Positions 1-5,178 of a DNA stretch of 5,316 nt are shown one piece after another. Source of the DNA: Opitutia bacterium (GTDB lineage: Bacteria; Verrucomicrobiota; Verrucomicrobiia; Opitutales; UBA953); the NCBI GenBank assembly GCA_947460445.1, contig CANHHS010000101.1, forward strand, positions 1-5,316, read 5' to 3'. Within the stretch, counting starts at the first letter, position 1. Every line of letters starts with the position of its first letter. Under the pieces are notes generated by a model. That model did no database searches. It was not told where the DNA came from and saw only the letters and a program-made list of their open reading frames with translations. A program made the position numbers and the translations under genes.

Positions 1-404
1 ATCCGTTCGATTTCCTCGATGTTGGTCGCAGTCGCTCCCAGGAAGAAGCTGTAGTTAGCGACCGAAGTTGCCGCAGCTCGTGAAAACTTATCTTCAAGGG
101 CGACGCGCGACGTAGCCGGCGGCTTCGTATTGGGCATCTCCATGAAGGAGGTGACGCCCCCGGCAACGGCTGCTCGGGATTCGCTACCGATGGTCGCTTT
201 ATGGGTTAAGCCAGGTTCCCGGAAGTGTACTTGGTCGTCGATCAGGCCAGGTAGGAGCAATTTCCCTTGAGCTTCAATTTCACGGTCAGCCCCGCCGGTA
301 ACCTTGCCGACTTCCATGATACGGCCATCGCGCACCAAGACGTCACCCTGACGTCGGGTGCCGTCATTAACGATTTCGGCGTTACGGAAGATGAGTGAGC
401 CCAT
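1..404 (-). CDS. pyrC: Dihydroorotase, N-terminal part (cut by window start)
   Basis: This cytoplasmic zinc amidohydrolase interconverts N-carbamoyl-L-aspartate and L-dihydroorotate, the third step of de novo pyrimidine synthesis. Only residues 1-134 are present; the catalytic C-terminal two thirds lie outside the window. Residues 1-50 form the small N-terminal beta domain of amidohydrolases. The barrel then opens with LPGLIDDQVHFREPG (51-65), and MEMPNT (88-93) is another typical dihydroorotase block. R62 and N92 are the usual substrate-binding Arg and Asn. The expected metal-binding His-x-His is Gln58-Val-His60. I recall this QVH form from Bacteroidota-type dihydroorotases, so it is probably a subfamily trait. 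The chosen start is ATG; an in-frame GTG lies two codons upstream and neither has a ribosome-binding site. A hydantoinase or allantoinase is possible, but FREPGLTHK favours dihydroorotase. Confidence 0.88.
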   Translation of the reverse strand, partial: MGSLIFRNAEIVNDGTRRQGDVLVRDGRIMEVGKVTGGADREIEAQGKLLLPGLIDDQVHFREPGLTHKATIGSESRAAVAGGVTSFMEMPNTKPPATSRVALEDKFSRAAATSVANYSFFLGATATNIEEIER

Positions 405-447
405 GCCCACAGTCCAACCGTCTTCGGGATAGAAGCAAGCGGGAGCT
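405..447 (-). promoter_or_regulatory. Short leader of dihydroorotase gene with CCCGCTTGC motif
   Basis: The spacer between the hypothetical gene and the dihydroorotase gene is 43 bases. It holds one copy of the 9-mer CCCGCTTGC (minus strand, plus coordinates 435-443), followed by TTCTATCCCG, ending 30 bases before the ATG. Taking TTGCTT inside the motif as a -35 box, a GGACTG or TGGACT sequence lies 16-17 bases further on, but it is a weak -10. The motif suggests that the dihydroorotase gene may have its own promoter despite the short gap. Promoter function is inference. Confidence 0.4.
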
Positions 448-1005
448 TTAGAGGACCGTACCTTCGGGCCGCTGAAGGCCCTCGGGGCTTAAATTCATCG
501 ACTGAATCGTGAAGCTGTAGCCGGTGTGTCCGTTGAACTTAAGTTGGAAGTCGGTAATCGACCGTTTTTCTTCGGGGAAGAGGGATAGCTTAATTTCTGT
601 CCAGTCCTTGATCATCTTACGGATGTCGTCATGGGGGATAACCACAGGCTCTTGAGTCTTTGGGTTCTTAAGGGTGGAGAGTTTATCGAAAGCGAGCTGC
701 TCACTTTCTTTACCCGCTACCGCTGTATTCCACATCAACATGGATATGTTGAGTGCGCCTCGGATGGCCTGCTTCTTTTCTTCGATCGCGGCACGACCGA
801 CGGCGGGTTGCTCGAGTAGACCGTCGAGGATGCCAATCTTACGCGTAAATAGATTCCATTTGTCGGCCAATGTTTGCCCAGGGCTGGCGGGTCCTTTGGA
901 GGCTTCGGCTGGGGCGAAAGACTTTTTTTGTACAAAGCCAATTGGGCGAGCCTTCGGGTTGCCAAAAGCACCAACGGTACGGTTGCGGGAGCGAGACGAA
1001 GACAT
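448..1005 (-). CDS. Hypothetical protein, 185 aa, basic N-terminus
   Basis: I do not recognise this family. The protein has no signal peptide and no membrane segment, so it is probably cytoplasmic. Residues 1-30 are basic and likely disordered (Arg5, 7, 10, 20; Lys18, 27, 28), and 31-46 are rich in Ala, Pro and Ser. Residues 47-112 look mostly helical, with the charged run IEEKKQAIRGAL at 74-85. Residues 122-145 may be another helix (HDDIRKMIKDWTEIKLSLF), and 150-170 read as beta strands. It starts at ATG inside a CATG. Its leader is pyrimidine-rich and carries CCCGCTTGC but no Shine-Dalgarno. It lies 43 bases upstream of the dihydroorotase gene on the same strand, so co-transcription is possible. 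That this frame is real, rather than the opposing plus-strand frame, is supported by the SRPBCC homology there starting only after about 1225. Confidence 0.65.
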   Translation of the reverse strand: MSSSRSRNRTVGAFGNPKARPIGFVQKKSFAPAEASKGPASPGQTLADKWNLFTRKIGILDGLLEQPAVGRAAIEEKKQAIRGALNISMLMWNTAVAGKESEQLAFDKLSTLKNPKTQEPVVIPHDDIRKMIKDWTEIKLSLFPEEKRSITDFQLKFNGHTGYSFTIQSMNLSPEGLQRPEGTVL

Positions 1006-1207
1006 GGGAGGGGTGGGTAAGGAAAAAGAAAGGGGGCTAGAGGGGCAAGCGGGAAGAGAATCGAAAGGGAAGGTCCAGGGGAGAATAGGGAGCTATGTTA
1101 GGTTCCCTCTTGCGAAAAGTGTCTCCAGCGGGTCAGATAAGGCCACACCCGTGGCAGACTATAGCAAGATTCTAGCCGCCCACCGACGCAACCACCTGTC
1201 GGAGCCC
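1006..1207. other. Divergent intergenic spacer, purine-rich on plus strand
   Basis: About 200 bases separate the hypothetical gene from the most likely start of the SRPBCC gene. In 1006-1090 I counted 73 purines in 85 plus-strand bases, so the minus-strand leader of the hypothetical gene is almost all C and T. A CCCGCTTGC motif sits in it (minus strand, 1045-1053), 39 bases before the ATG at 1005. For the plus-strand gene, TTGCGA (1110-1115) followed by TCAGAT (1133-1138) at a 17-base spacing is a weak promoter candidate. The plus frame stays open throughout, so part of this spacer (from GTG 1151 or even ATG 1004) could be coding if the SRPBCC protein is longer than expected. Confidence 0.5.
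1045..1053 (-). promoter_or_regulatory. CCCGCTTGC leader motif, copy upstream of hypothetical gene
   Basis: This is an exact copy of the 9-mer shared by four leaders in this window. It reads toward the hypothetical gene and ends 39 bases before its ATG. It is followed by CCCTCTAGCCCC, which resembles the TA-then-CCC sequence after the other minus-strand copies. A role as promoter or leader element is inferred from position and orientation only. Confidence 0.4.
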
Positions 1208-1675
1208 TTGGCGCTGCCAAGTGGCACACACCGCTTCTTTTCTTCCGACCTTCTGCCCTTACCGGTCGAAAAAGTTTACCCATTTTTTTCGGACGCACGT
1301 AACCTTCAGTCCATCACTCCTCCTGAACTCGATTTCCGCATCCTCACGCCGATGCCCATCGATATGCGTGAGGGAGCATTGATGGATTATCGTATCAAGC
1401 TAAACGGTATACCGTTCCATTGGCGTACGCGTATTGCCCACTGGGATCCGCCCCATGCTTTCGTGGATGAACAAGTCAAAGGTCCCTATGCCTTCTGGCA
1501 TCACACCCACACGTTCTACGATGAAGGTGGCAAGACCCGGATGGATGACGAAGTGCTTTTCCGTTTACCCCTTTGGCCGCTCGGCGAAGTTGCTTACCCG
1601 TTTGTATACCCGAAAGTTAAGCGCATCTTCGACTTCCGTCGTCGCAAGATTCGCCAGTTACTCGGGATTGCTTAA
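1208..1675 (+). CDS. SRPBCC-family ligand-binding protein
   Basis: This is a START/Bet v1-like (SRPBCC) protein of the group often annotated as a ligand-binding SRPBCC domain protein; the ligand and cellular role are unknown. From TTG 1208 it is 155 residues, close to the roughly 150 usual for the group. Visible family blocks are the first strand and helix with VEKVYPFFSDARNLQSITPP (20-39), the central strands with DYRIKLNGIPFHWRTRIAHWDPPHAF interrupted at typical turns (60-85), the GPYAFWHHTHTF strand (92-103), and the C-terminal helix ending FDFRRRKIRQLL (141-152). The start is uncertain: TTG 1208 best fits the domain border, GTG 1151 would add 19 residues, and the frame stays open upstream to ATG 1004 and beyond. 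No Shine-Dalgarno helps choose. Its stop codon overlaps that of the convergent phosphatase gene. Confidence 0.8.
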   Translation: MALPSGTHRFFSSDLLPLPVEKVYPFFSDARNLQSITPPELDFRILTPMPIDMREGALMDYRIKLNGIPFHWRTRIAHWDPPHAFVDEQVKGPYAFWHHTHTFYDEGGKTRMDDEVLFRLPLWPLGEVAYPFVYPKVKRIFDFRRRKIRQLLGIA

Positions 1676-2316
1676 GCGCCCAGCAAGGCAGGGAGTTCAG
1701 CTAAGCGTTTGATAAAAGCGTCAGCCCCTGCGCGCACTTTTGGGCGTTCGGCGTAGCGCCCGAAGCCGATGAAGCGGTCGGCGTCGCCTTTGACTTCAAG
1801 ATCGCTGGCGCCATCTCCCACCATCACGACTTCGCTCGCGTTGAATTCTTTGCGGAGTATTTGCGTGACCACATTTTTTCCACGCGCACGAGCCGTTGGT
1901 GAATTTTCGTTAAAGCCAGTATAGTTCCCTGATGTATCAAAGTAGAGTTCGACAGCGTAGACGCGTTCAATGCCGAGGACTTTGGCTAACGGTAGGATGG
2001 CTTCGGTAAAACCCCCGCTGACGATGGCAATCTGCCAGCCGGCCGCTCGGATGCGACCGAGTGCTTCGGTTGCATCCGGTTCAATGGTGGCGATGTACTT
2101 TGCAGCAATCTCGGCGAGCTCTGTGCGCGTCGGACGAATCAGTGTTAGGCGCTGCGCAAAGACTTTCTCCAGAGGGATACTGCCATCCATCGCCTCAGCT
2201 GTCATTCGTTCGACTTGTTTGAAAACTTCTGCGCCACGGAGTCGACCGAGCTCATCGATGCCTTCAACCGCTGAAAGGGTTGAATCGCAGTCTAAAAGCA
2301 GAAGCCGAGTGGCCAT
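1672..2316 (-). CDS. serB: Phosphoserine phosphatase (HAD family)
   Basis: This cytoplasmic enzyme hydrolyses L-phosphoserine to serine, the last step of serine synthesis. It is a 214-residue HAD-superfamily phosphatase with all four motifs. Motif I is DCDST (D9 nucleophile, D11 acid/base), motif II is S100 in IVSGGF, motif III is probably K147 in ARGKN, and motif IV is GDGASD (167-172; D168 and D172 bind Mg). The cap segment has EGIDEL (18-23) and VERMTAEAMDGSIPLEKV (35-52) followed by RLTLIRP, which matches the substrate-binding Glu and Arg region of phosphoserine phosphatases. The cap and the GDGASDLE motif resemble plant and animal enzymes more than the longer E. coli SerB, and there is no N-terminal ACT-like extension. 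A related HAD phosphatase acting on another small phosphate ester is the main alternative. The leader carries CCCGCTTGC. Confidence 0.85.
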   Translation of the reverse strand: MATRLLLLDCDSTLSAVEGIDELGRLRGAEVFKQVERMTAEAMDGSIPLEKVFAQRLTLIRPTRTELAEIAAKYIATIEPDATEALGRIRAAGWQIAIVSGGFTEAILPLAKVLGIERVYAVELYFDTSGNYTGFNENSPTARARGKNVVTQILRKEFNASEVVMVGDGASDLEVKGDADRFIGFGRYAERPKVRAGADAFIKRLAELPALLGA

Positions 2317-2412
2317 GAGTTAAAAGAGCAGTAGGAGCGGGTAGGGAGCAAGCGGGAAGCGGTTGGGTCCAGGTTGACCCCTAGCCTAAGTCGGTTATCT
2401 CTGCCTATACCT
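2317..2412. promoter_or_regulatory. Divergent promoter region between serB and isomerase gene
   Basis: These 96 bases separate two divergent genes and should hold both promoters. On the minus strand, CCCGCTTGC (plus coordinates 2348-2356) is followed by TCCCTACCCG and ends 31 bases before the serB ATG. On the plus strand, TTGACC (2374-2379) and TATCTC (2396-2401) are 16 bases apart and would be a plausible sigma-70 pair. If so, transcription would begin close to the GTG at 2413, giving a very short leader. The upstream TTG at 2374 would then be the -35 box rather than a start codon. No operator-like inverted repeat was seen. Confidence 0.35.
2348..2356 (-). promoter_or_regulatory. CCCGCTTGC leader motif, copy upstream of serB
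   Basis: This is an exact copy of the shared 9-mer, reading toward serB. It is embedded in a pyrimidine-rich leader with no Shine-Dalgarno. The following TCCCTACCCG closely matches the TTCTATCCCG after the copy in front of the dihydroorotase gene. Function is inferred from recurrence and orientation. Confidence 0.4.
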
Positions 2413-3222
2413 GTGAGGCCGTGCGTCCTACATTTTTTAACGGTACCTGACCTGAGCCCAGTCGAGGCCATCCATGTCGCCGCGGATACTGGTTATCCCT
2501 TTGTCAGCTTACGGCTACAGACGCCGAATCCTGCCGACGTTGCTTTACCCCTTTTGCAGGATGATGCGCTCGCGCGTGAAGTGGCAGAAGCATCTCGTAG
2601 CACAGGGGTGGGCATCGCTGAGGTGGACATCCTTCGCTTGCCCGCGGATGCAAAGGCCGACGGCCTTGTGCGTTTTATCGATCGTGCAGCGAGTCTCGGG
2701 GCAAAACACTTAGTCGCTGTAGGCCTCGATAATGATGAGAATAAACTAACAGAGATTTTTGCTCAGGCGTGTCGCTTGGCTGCGCCGCTCGGCATGACAG
2801 TTAACTTCGAACCGATTTCTTGGAATGCAATCAGTTCATTAACTCAAGCGCAGCGTATTGTGAATGCAGCAGGACAGTCCAACGGCGGCGTCTTAATTGA
2901 TGCGCTCCATTTTCATCGGATGGGTGAATCGATCGATGACTTGAAGACAATAGCACCTGAGCGGTTTAATATTTTTCATCTTTGCGATGCGCCCTTATTA
3001 AGTCCTGTCGGTGTGGATGCCTTGCGGATTGAAGCTCGCACGGCACGCCAGATGCCTGGCGAAGGTCAGCTCAAACTGACACCCTTACTCACGTCGCTAC
3101 CATCGCATACGTTGGTCAGCGTCGAAGTGCCTAACCAAAAACTTCTCAAAGAATTTACACCGAAGCAACGGGCGGTGATGGCTTTAAAAGCCACCCATCG
3201 GCTCTTCAAAGATTGCCTTTAA
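2413..3222 (+). CDS. Sugar phosphate isomerase/epimerase-like TIM barrel
   Basis: This protein belongs to the xylose isomerase-like TIM barrel family (AP endonuclease 2 fold), which holds metal-dependent sugar isomerases, epimerases and related lyases. From GTG 2413 it has 269 residues, typical for the family. The usual metal set is visible: E133 in NFEP, D163 in LIDALHFHR with H166 just after, H189 in FHLCDAP, and E238 in VSVEVPN. The loop RQMPGEG (212-218) matches the substrate loop seen in many members. The first barrel strand begins about five residues after GTG 2413. The alternative start TTG 2374 adds 13 residues with no obvious place in the fold and coincides with a possible -35 box; the frame is open back to a stop at 2332. 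The substrate is unknown. It is probably the first gene of a three-gene operon with two methyltransferases. Confidence 0.8.
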   Translation: MRPCVLHFLTVPDLSPVEAIHVAADTGYPFVSLRLQTPNPADVALPLLQDDALAREVAEASRSTGVGIAEVDILRLPADAKADGLVRFIDRAASLGAKHLVAVGLDNDENKLTEIFAQACRLAAPLGMTVNFEPISWNAISSLTQAQRIVNAAGQSNGGVLIDALHFHRMGESIDDLKTIAPERFNIFHLCDAPLLSPVGVDALRIEARTARQMPGEGQLKLTPLLTSLPSHTLVSVEVPNQKLLKEFTPKQRAVMALKATHRLFKDCL

Positions 3223-3240
3223 GGCATCTCTAAATGTTTA

Positions 3241-3257
3241 CTCACGGCGTCCGTGAG
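3241..3257 (+). promoter_or_regulatory. Perfect hairpin covering the GTG start of the methyltransferase gene
   Basis: CTCACGG and CCGTGAG form a perfect 7-bp inverted repeat around a 3-base loop (CGT). The right arm contains the GTG start at 3253. The sequence GTGAGCTCAC (3253-3262) is itself a 10-base perfect palindrome, so the start region can pair either upstream or with itself. There is no T-run, so it is not an obvious terminator of the isomerase gene. In mRNA it could hide the start codon until the upstream ribosome, which stops 31 bases before it, opens the fold. Confidence 0.45.
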
Positions 3258-4086
3258 CTCACCTGCTTCTCCCAATCATTGGCGCACCATTGCACTTCGT
3301 TGGGCAGAAATCGGTGCACCCCTTCGGCCGGTCACTGAAGACGTCAAGTTCGTCGCAGACGAAGCTCTGGCTTGGACAAAAAATAACGGCCGCGCACCGC
3401 GTGTGCTCATCCTGGGTGTGACCCCAGAGTTGTGCCGGCTTGATTGGCCAAAGGGTACTTCCGTTTGTGCGGTCGATCAGTCGCCTGATATGATTCGGGC
3501 GGTTTGGCCAGGGGATCCCGCTCAAGTGACAACGTCGAACTGGCTTGATGTTGGCAGCGTTCATGCCCCGGGATCATTCGACATCGTTGTCTGCGACGGT
3601 GGACTACACCTTCTGCCATACCCGGATGGACAATCCCAGCTATCGCAAGTCATCGCGAAGCTTCTTACTCCGAAAGGCCTCGCTATTTTTCGACTCTTTG
3701 CGCTCCCGAAAGTTTCCGAAAGTACAGCTCAAGTCTTGGCGGATTTGGCGAAGGGTAAAATCACGGATATGAATCGGCTTAAACTTCGGATGGGTATGGC
3801 GCTGCAGAAGGATTCTGTTTCAGGGGCATGCTTGGGTGATGTCTGGAACTGTATTGCTGCTGTTGAGCCAGACCTTGCCGTTCTTGCTCGTCGCCTTGGT
3901 TGGCGCCGCGAACACGCCGAGGCCTTGGTCAGTTACCGTGAATCATCCAGCCGTTACTATTTCTCGACGCCGCAAACAGCCATCGAGTGTTTGGAGTCAT
4001 CTGGCCAACTTCGCTGCGTACGCACGCATCTGCCTTCGTATCCCAATCCTGAACAATTCCCGACAGTTGTCTGGGAACGTCTATGA
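3253..4086 (+). CDS. Class I SAM-dependent methyltransferase, degenerate motif I
   Basis: This 277-residue cytoplasmic protein has a Rossmann-like methyltransferase core. The order is beta1 VLILGVTPEL (51-60), beta2 SVCAVDQSPDMI ending in acidic D75, the SNWLDV block (95-100), beta4 FDIVVCDGGLHLL (109-121), and beta5 LLTPKGLAIFRLF (137-149). D75 would bind the SAM ribose. The glycine loop is GVTPE rather than GxGxG, so SAM binding is likely but not certain. I vaguely recall the GVTPE form from other methyltransferases, which would make it a subfamily feature. Residues 150-277 hold a C-terminal extension of unclear role. The start is GTG; the upstream ATG at 3234 is out of frame. It lies 30 bases after the isomerase gene and overlaps the next gene by ATGA, so its product is probably made in step with the O-methyltransferase. 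The acceptor is unknown. Confidence 0.75.
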   Translation: MSSPASPNHWRTIALRWAEIGAPLRPVTEDVKFVADEALAWTKNNGRAPRVLILGVTPELCRLDWPKGTSVCAVDQSPDMIRAVWPGDPAQVTTSNWLDVGSVHAPGSFDIVVCDGGLHLLPYPDGQSQLSQVIAKLLTPKGLAIFRLFALPKVSESTAQVLADLAKGKITDMNRLKLRMGMALQKDSVSGACLGDVWNCIAAVEPDLAVLARRLGWRREHAEALVSYRESSSRYYFSTPQTAIECLESSGQLRCVRTHLPSYPNPEQFPTVVWERL

Positions 4087-5093
4087 AACCTTCTGATTCT
4101 ATTCCTGAAGCCCTACGGCTACAGGGCCTGATTCAAGGCTACCGCAGTACGGCGCTGCTCTATGGCATGGTTAAACTCGGCTTACCTGAAGCTCTGTCGG
4201 CAGGACCGCGCACGGCTGCAGATTTGGCAACCTCGCTCAAACTCCATGAGGCCTCGCTGCAACGATTTCTTCGAGGTTTAGTTGTTATGGGTGTTGTGCG
4301 TGAGTTGACAGATGGACGTGTTGAATTGACCGCTATGGGTCGACTGATGCTCTCACCCGGCATTGCGTCTCACTTAATTGTTAGCGTCGAATCCCATTTA
4401 CCCGCATGGAATGGATTAGCACATAGCGTGCAGACAGGCGAAAAGGCGTTTGATAAAATTTTTGGAATGACCACTTGGGAGCACCGCGAAGGTAGCCCTG
4501 GGCTCAATCTGGCTTTTAATACTTGGATAGGGAGTGCCACGGCTGATGGCATGAAAGACATCGTCGACGCGCTTTCCTTGCCTGCGACGGGCGTGATTGC
4601 GGATGTCGGCGGCGGCAATGGCACGCTTTTGACAGCGATCCTCCTCCGTTGCCCAGCTTTAAAAGGCATTCTGGCCGAACAAGCGCACCTTTTGGAACAA
4701 GTTAAACAAACGTTTAGCCATGCAGGTCTTTTGGAGCGCGCGACTTTTACCGCCTGCAATTTCTTCAGTCCTCTACCTTTTTCAGCCGACGCGATTGTGC
4801 TGAAGAGTGTTCTCCATGACTGGGATGATGAGGCTTGCGTGAAGATTCTTGGGCATTGTCGCCAGGCTTTGCGACCCCAAGGGCACATCTACATCGTCGA
4901 ACGTTTGCTCCCTGAAAAAATATCCGATAAACCTTATACCATTCTGTTAGACTTGCAGATGATGGCGGTGACAGGCGGGCAGGAGCGAACTGAACGTACT
5001 TACGGTGCTTTATTAGAGTCTGCGGGCTTACGGCTTGATTCTGTTAAACAGACGCAAGTTGGCTTTGCCGTTTTATCTGCATCAGCTCGTTAA
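4083..5093 (+). CDS. O-methyltransferase, acetylserotonin/hydroxyneurosporene type
   Basis: This is a 336-residue SAM-dependent methyltransferase of the Methyltransf_2 family, which includes plant and animal O-methyltransferases, CrtF of carotenoid synthesis and antibiotic tailoring enzymes. Residues 10-100 form the N-terminal winged-helix dimerisation domain. The catalytic domain shows motif I ADVGGGNG (173-180), the catalytic block LKSVLHDWDDE (240-250) with H245 as likely general base, LRPQGHIYIVERLLPE (263-278), and the signature GGQERTERTYGALLESAGL (298-316). Two cofactor positions are unusual: the ribose-binding acid is E199 in LAEQ instead of Asp, and the usual GDFF is CNFF (225-228). 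Length matches the family. The ATG overlaps the preceding stop as ATGA, and no Shine-Dalgarno stands out. The acceptor, presumably a phenolic or other hydroxyl, is unknown. Confidence 0.85.
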   Translation: MKPSDSIPEALRLQGLIQGYRSTALLYGMVKLGLPEALSAGPRTAADLATSLKLHEASLQRFLRGLVVMGVVRELTDGRVELTAMGRLMLSPGIASHLIVSVESHLPAWNGLAHSVQTGEKAFDKIFGMTTWEHREGSPGLNLAFNTWIGSATADGMKDIVDALSLPATGVIADVGGGNGTLLTAILLRCPALKGILAEQAHLLEQVKQTFSHAGLLERATFTACNFFSPLPFSADAIVLKSVLHDWDDEACVKILGHCRQALRPQGHIYIVERLLPEKISDKPYTILLDLQMMAVTGGQERTERTYGALLESAGLRLDSVKQTQVGFAVLSASAR

Positions 5094-5109
5094 TTTTTTG
5101 AATAAAGTG

Positions 5110-5135
5110 TAACCCGCTTGCCCTTGCCGGGGTTA
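5110..5135. repeat. Imperfect inverted repeat around the CCCGCTTGC motif
   Basis: TAACCC (5110-5115) and GGGTTA (5130-5135) are perfect inverted arms with a 14-base centre that contains two TTGCC direct repeats. This copy of the motif is the only one of the four sitting in an inverted repeat. It could be a protein-binding site or a chance structure. Confidence 0.35.
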
Positions 5136-5142
5136 GACTGAT

Positions 5143-5162
5143 GCAGGGTTTCGGAGCCCTGC
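5143..5162 (+). other. Hairpin in leader of the secreted protein gene
   Basis: GCAGGGTT and AGCCCTGC pair as an 8-bp stem (one T-G wobble) with a TCGG loop. It lies downstream of the possible TAGACT box and 16 bases before the ATG. No T-run follows, so a rho-independent terminator for the O-methyltransferase gene is unlikely. It could stabilise or regulate the transcript. Confidence 0.4.
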
Positions 5163-5178
5163 CATCCTACTAAATACC

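Larger units (their letters stand above)
5094..5178 (+). promoter_or_regulatory. Leader/promoter region of secreted protein gene
   Basis: This 85-base spacer follows the O-methyltransferase stop. It begins with a T-run (TTTTTTG) that no stem precedes, so it is not a recognisable terminator. It then carries CCCGCTTGC (5113-5121), TTAGACT (5133-5139), and an 8-bp hairpin at 5143-5162. TAGACT resembles a -10 box, but no good -35 lies 16-18 bases upstream; TTGCCC ends only 10 bases before it. The leader has no Shine-Dalgarno near the ATG at 5179. Confidence 0.4.

Noticed and set aside
674..1207. N-terminal extension of the SRPBCC protein starting at ATG 674
   Set aside because: It would be fully antisense to the 185-residue gene, reads as unstructured sequence, and makes the protein twice the usual length of its family.
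1970..2323. 117-codon plus-strand frame opposite serB
   Set aside because: It is rich in Ser, Arg and Ala without domain features, and lies opposite a phosphatase with all catalytic motifs.
3214..3226. TGCCTT-T-AAGGCA palindrome at the end of the isomerase gene as a terminator
   Set aside because: The stem is only about four base pairs once a loop is allowed, no T-run follows, and the next gene starts 30 bases later on the same strand.
4370..4888. 172-codon open frame on the minus strand inside the O-methyltransferase gene
   Set aside because: The plus-strand frame has complete family motifs across this stretch; the antisense translation shows no recognisable domain and looks like a codon-bias shadow.
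5094..5100. T-run after the O-methyltransferase stop as a rho-independent terminator
   Set aside because: No GC-rich stem precedes the T-run; the nearest hairpin is downstream and lacks its own T-run.
5107..5138. attC-like integron recombination site (GTGTAAC ... GTTAGAC)
   Set aside because: GTTAGAC fits the core site, but the left element has a mismatch to the consensus, the span is only 32 bases, shorter than known attC sites, and no integrase or cassette array is visible.
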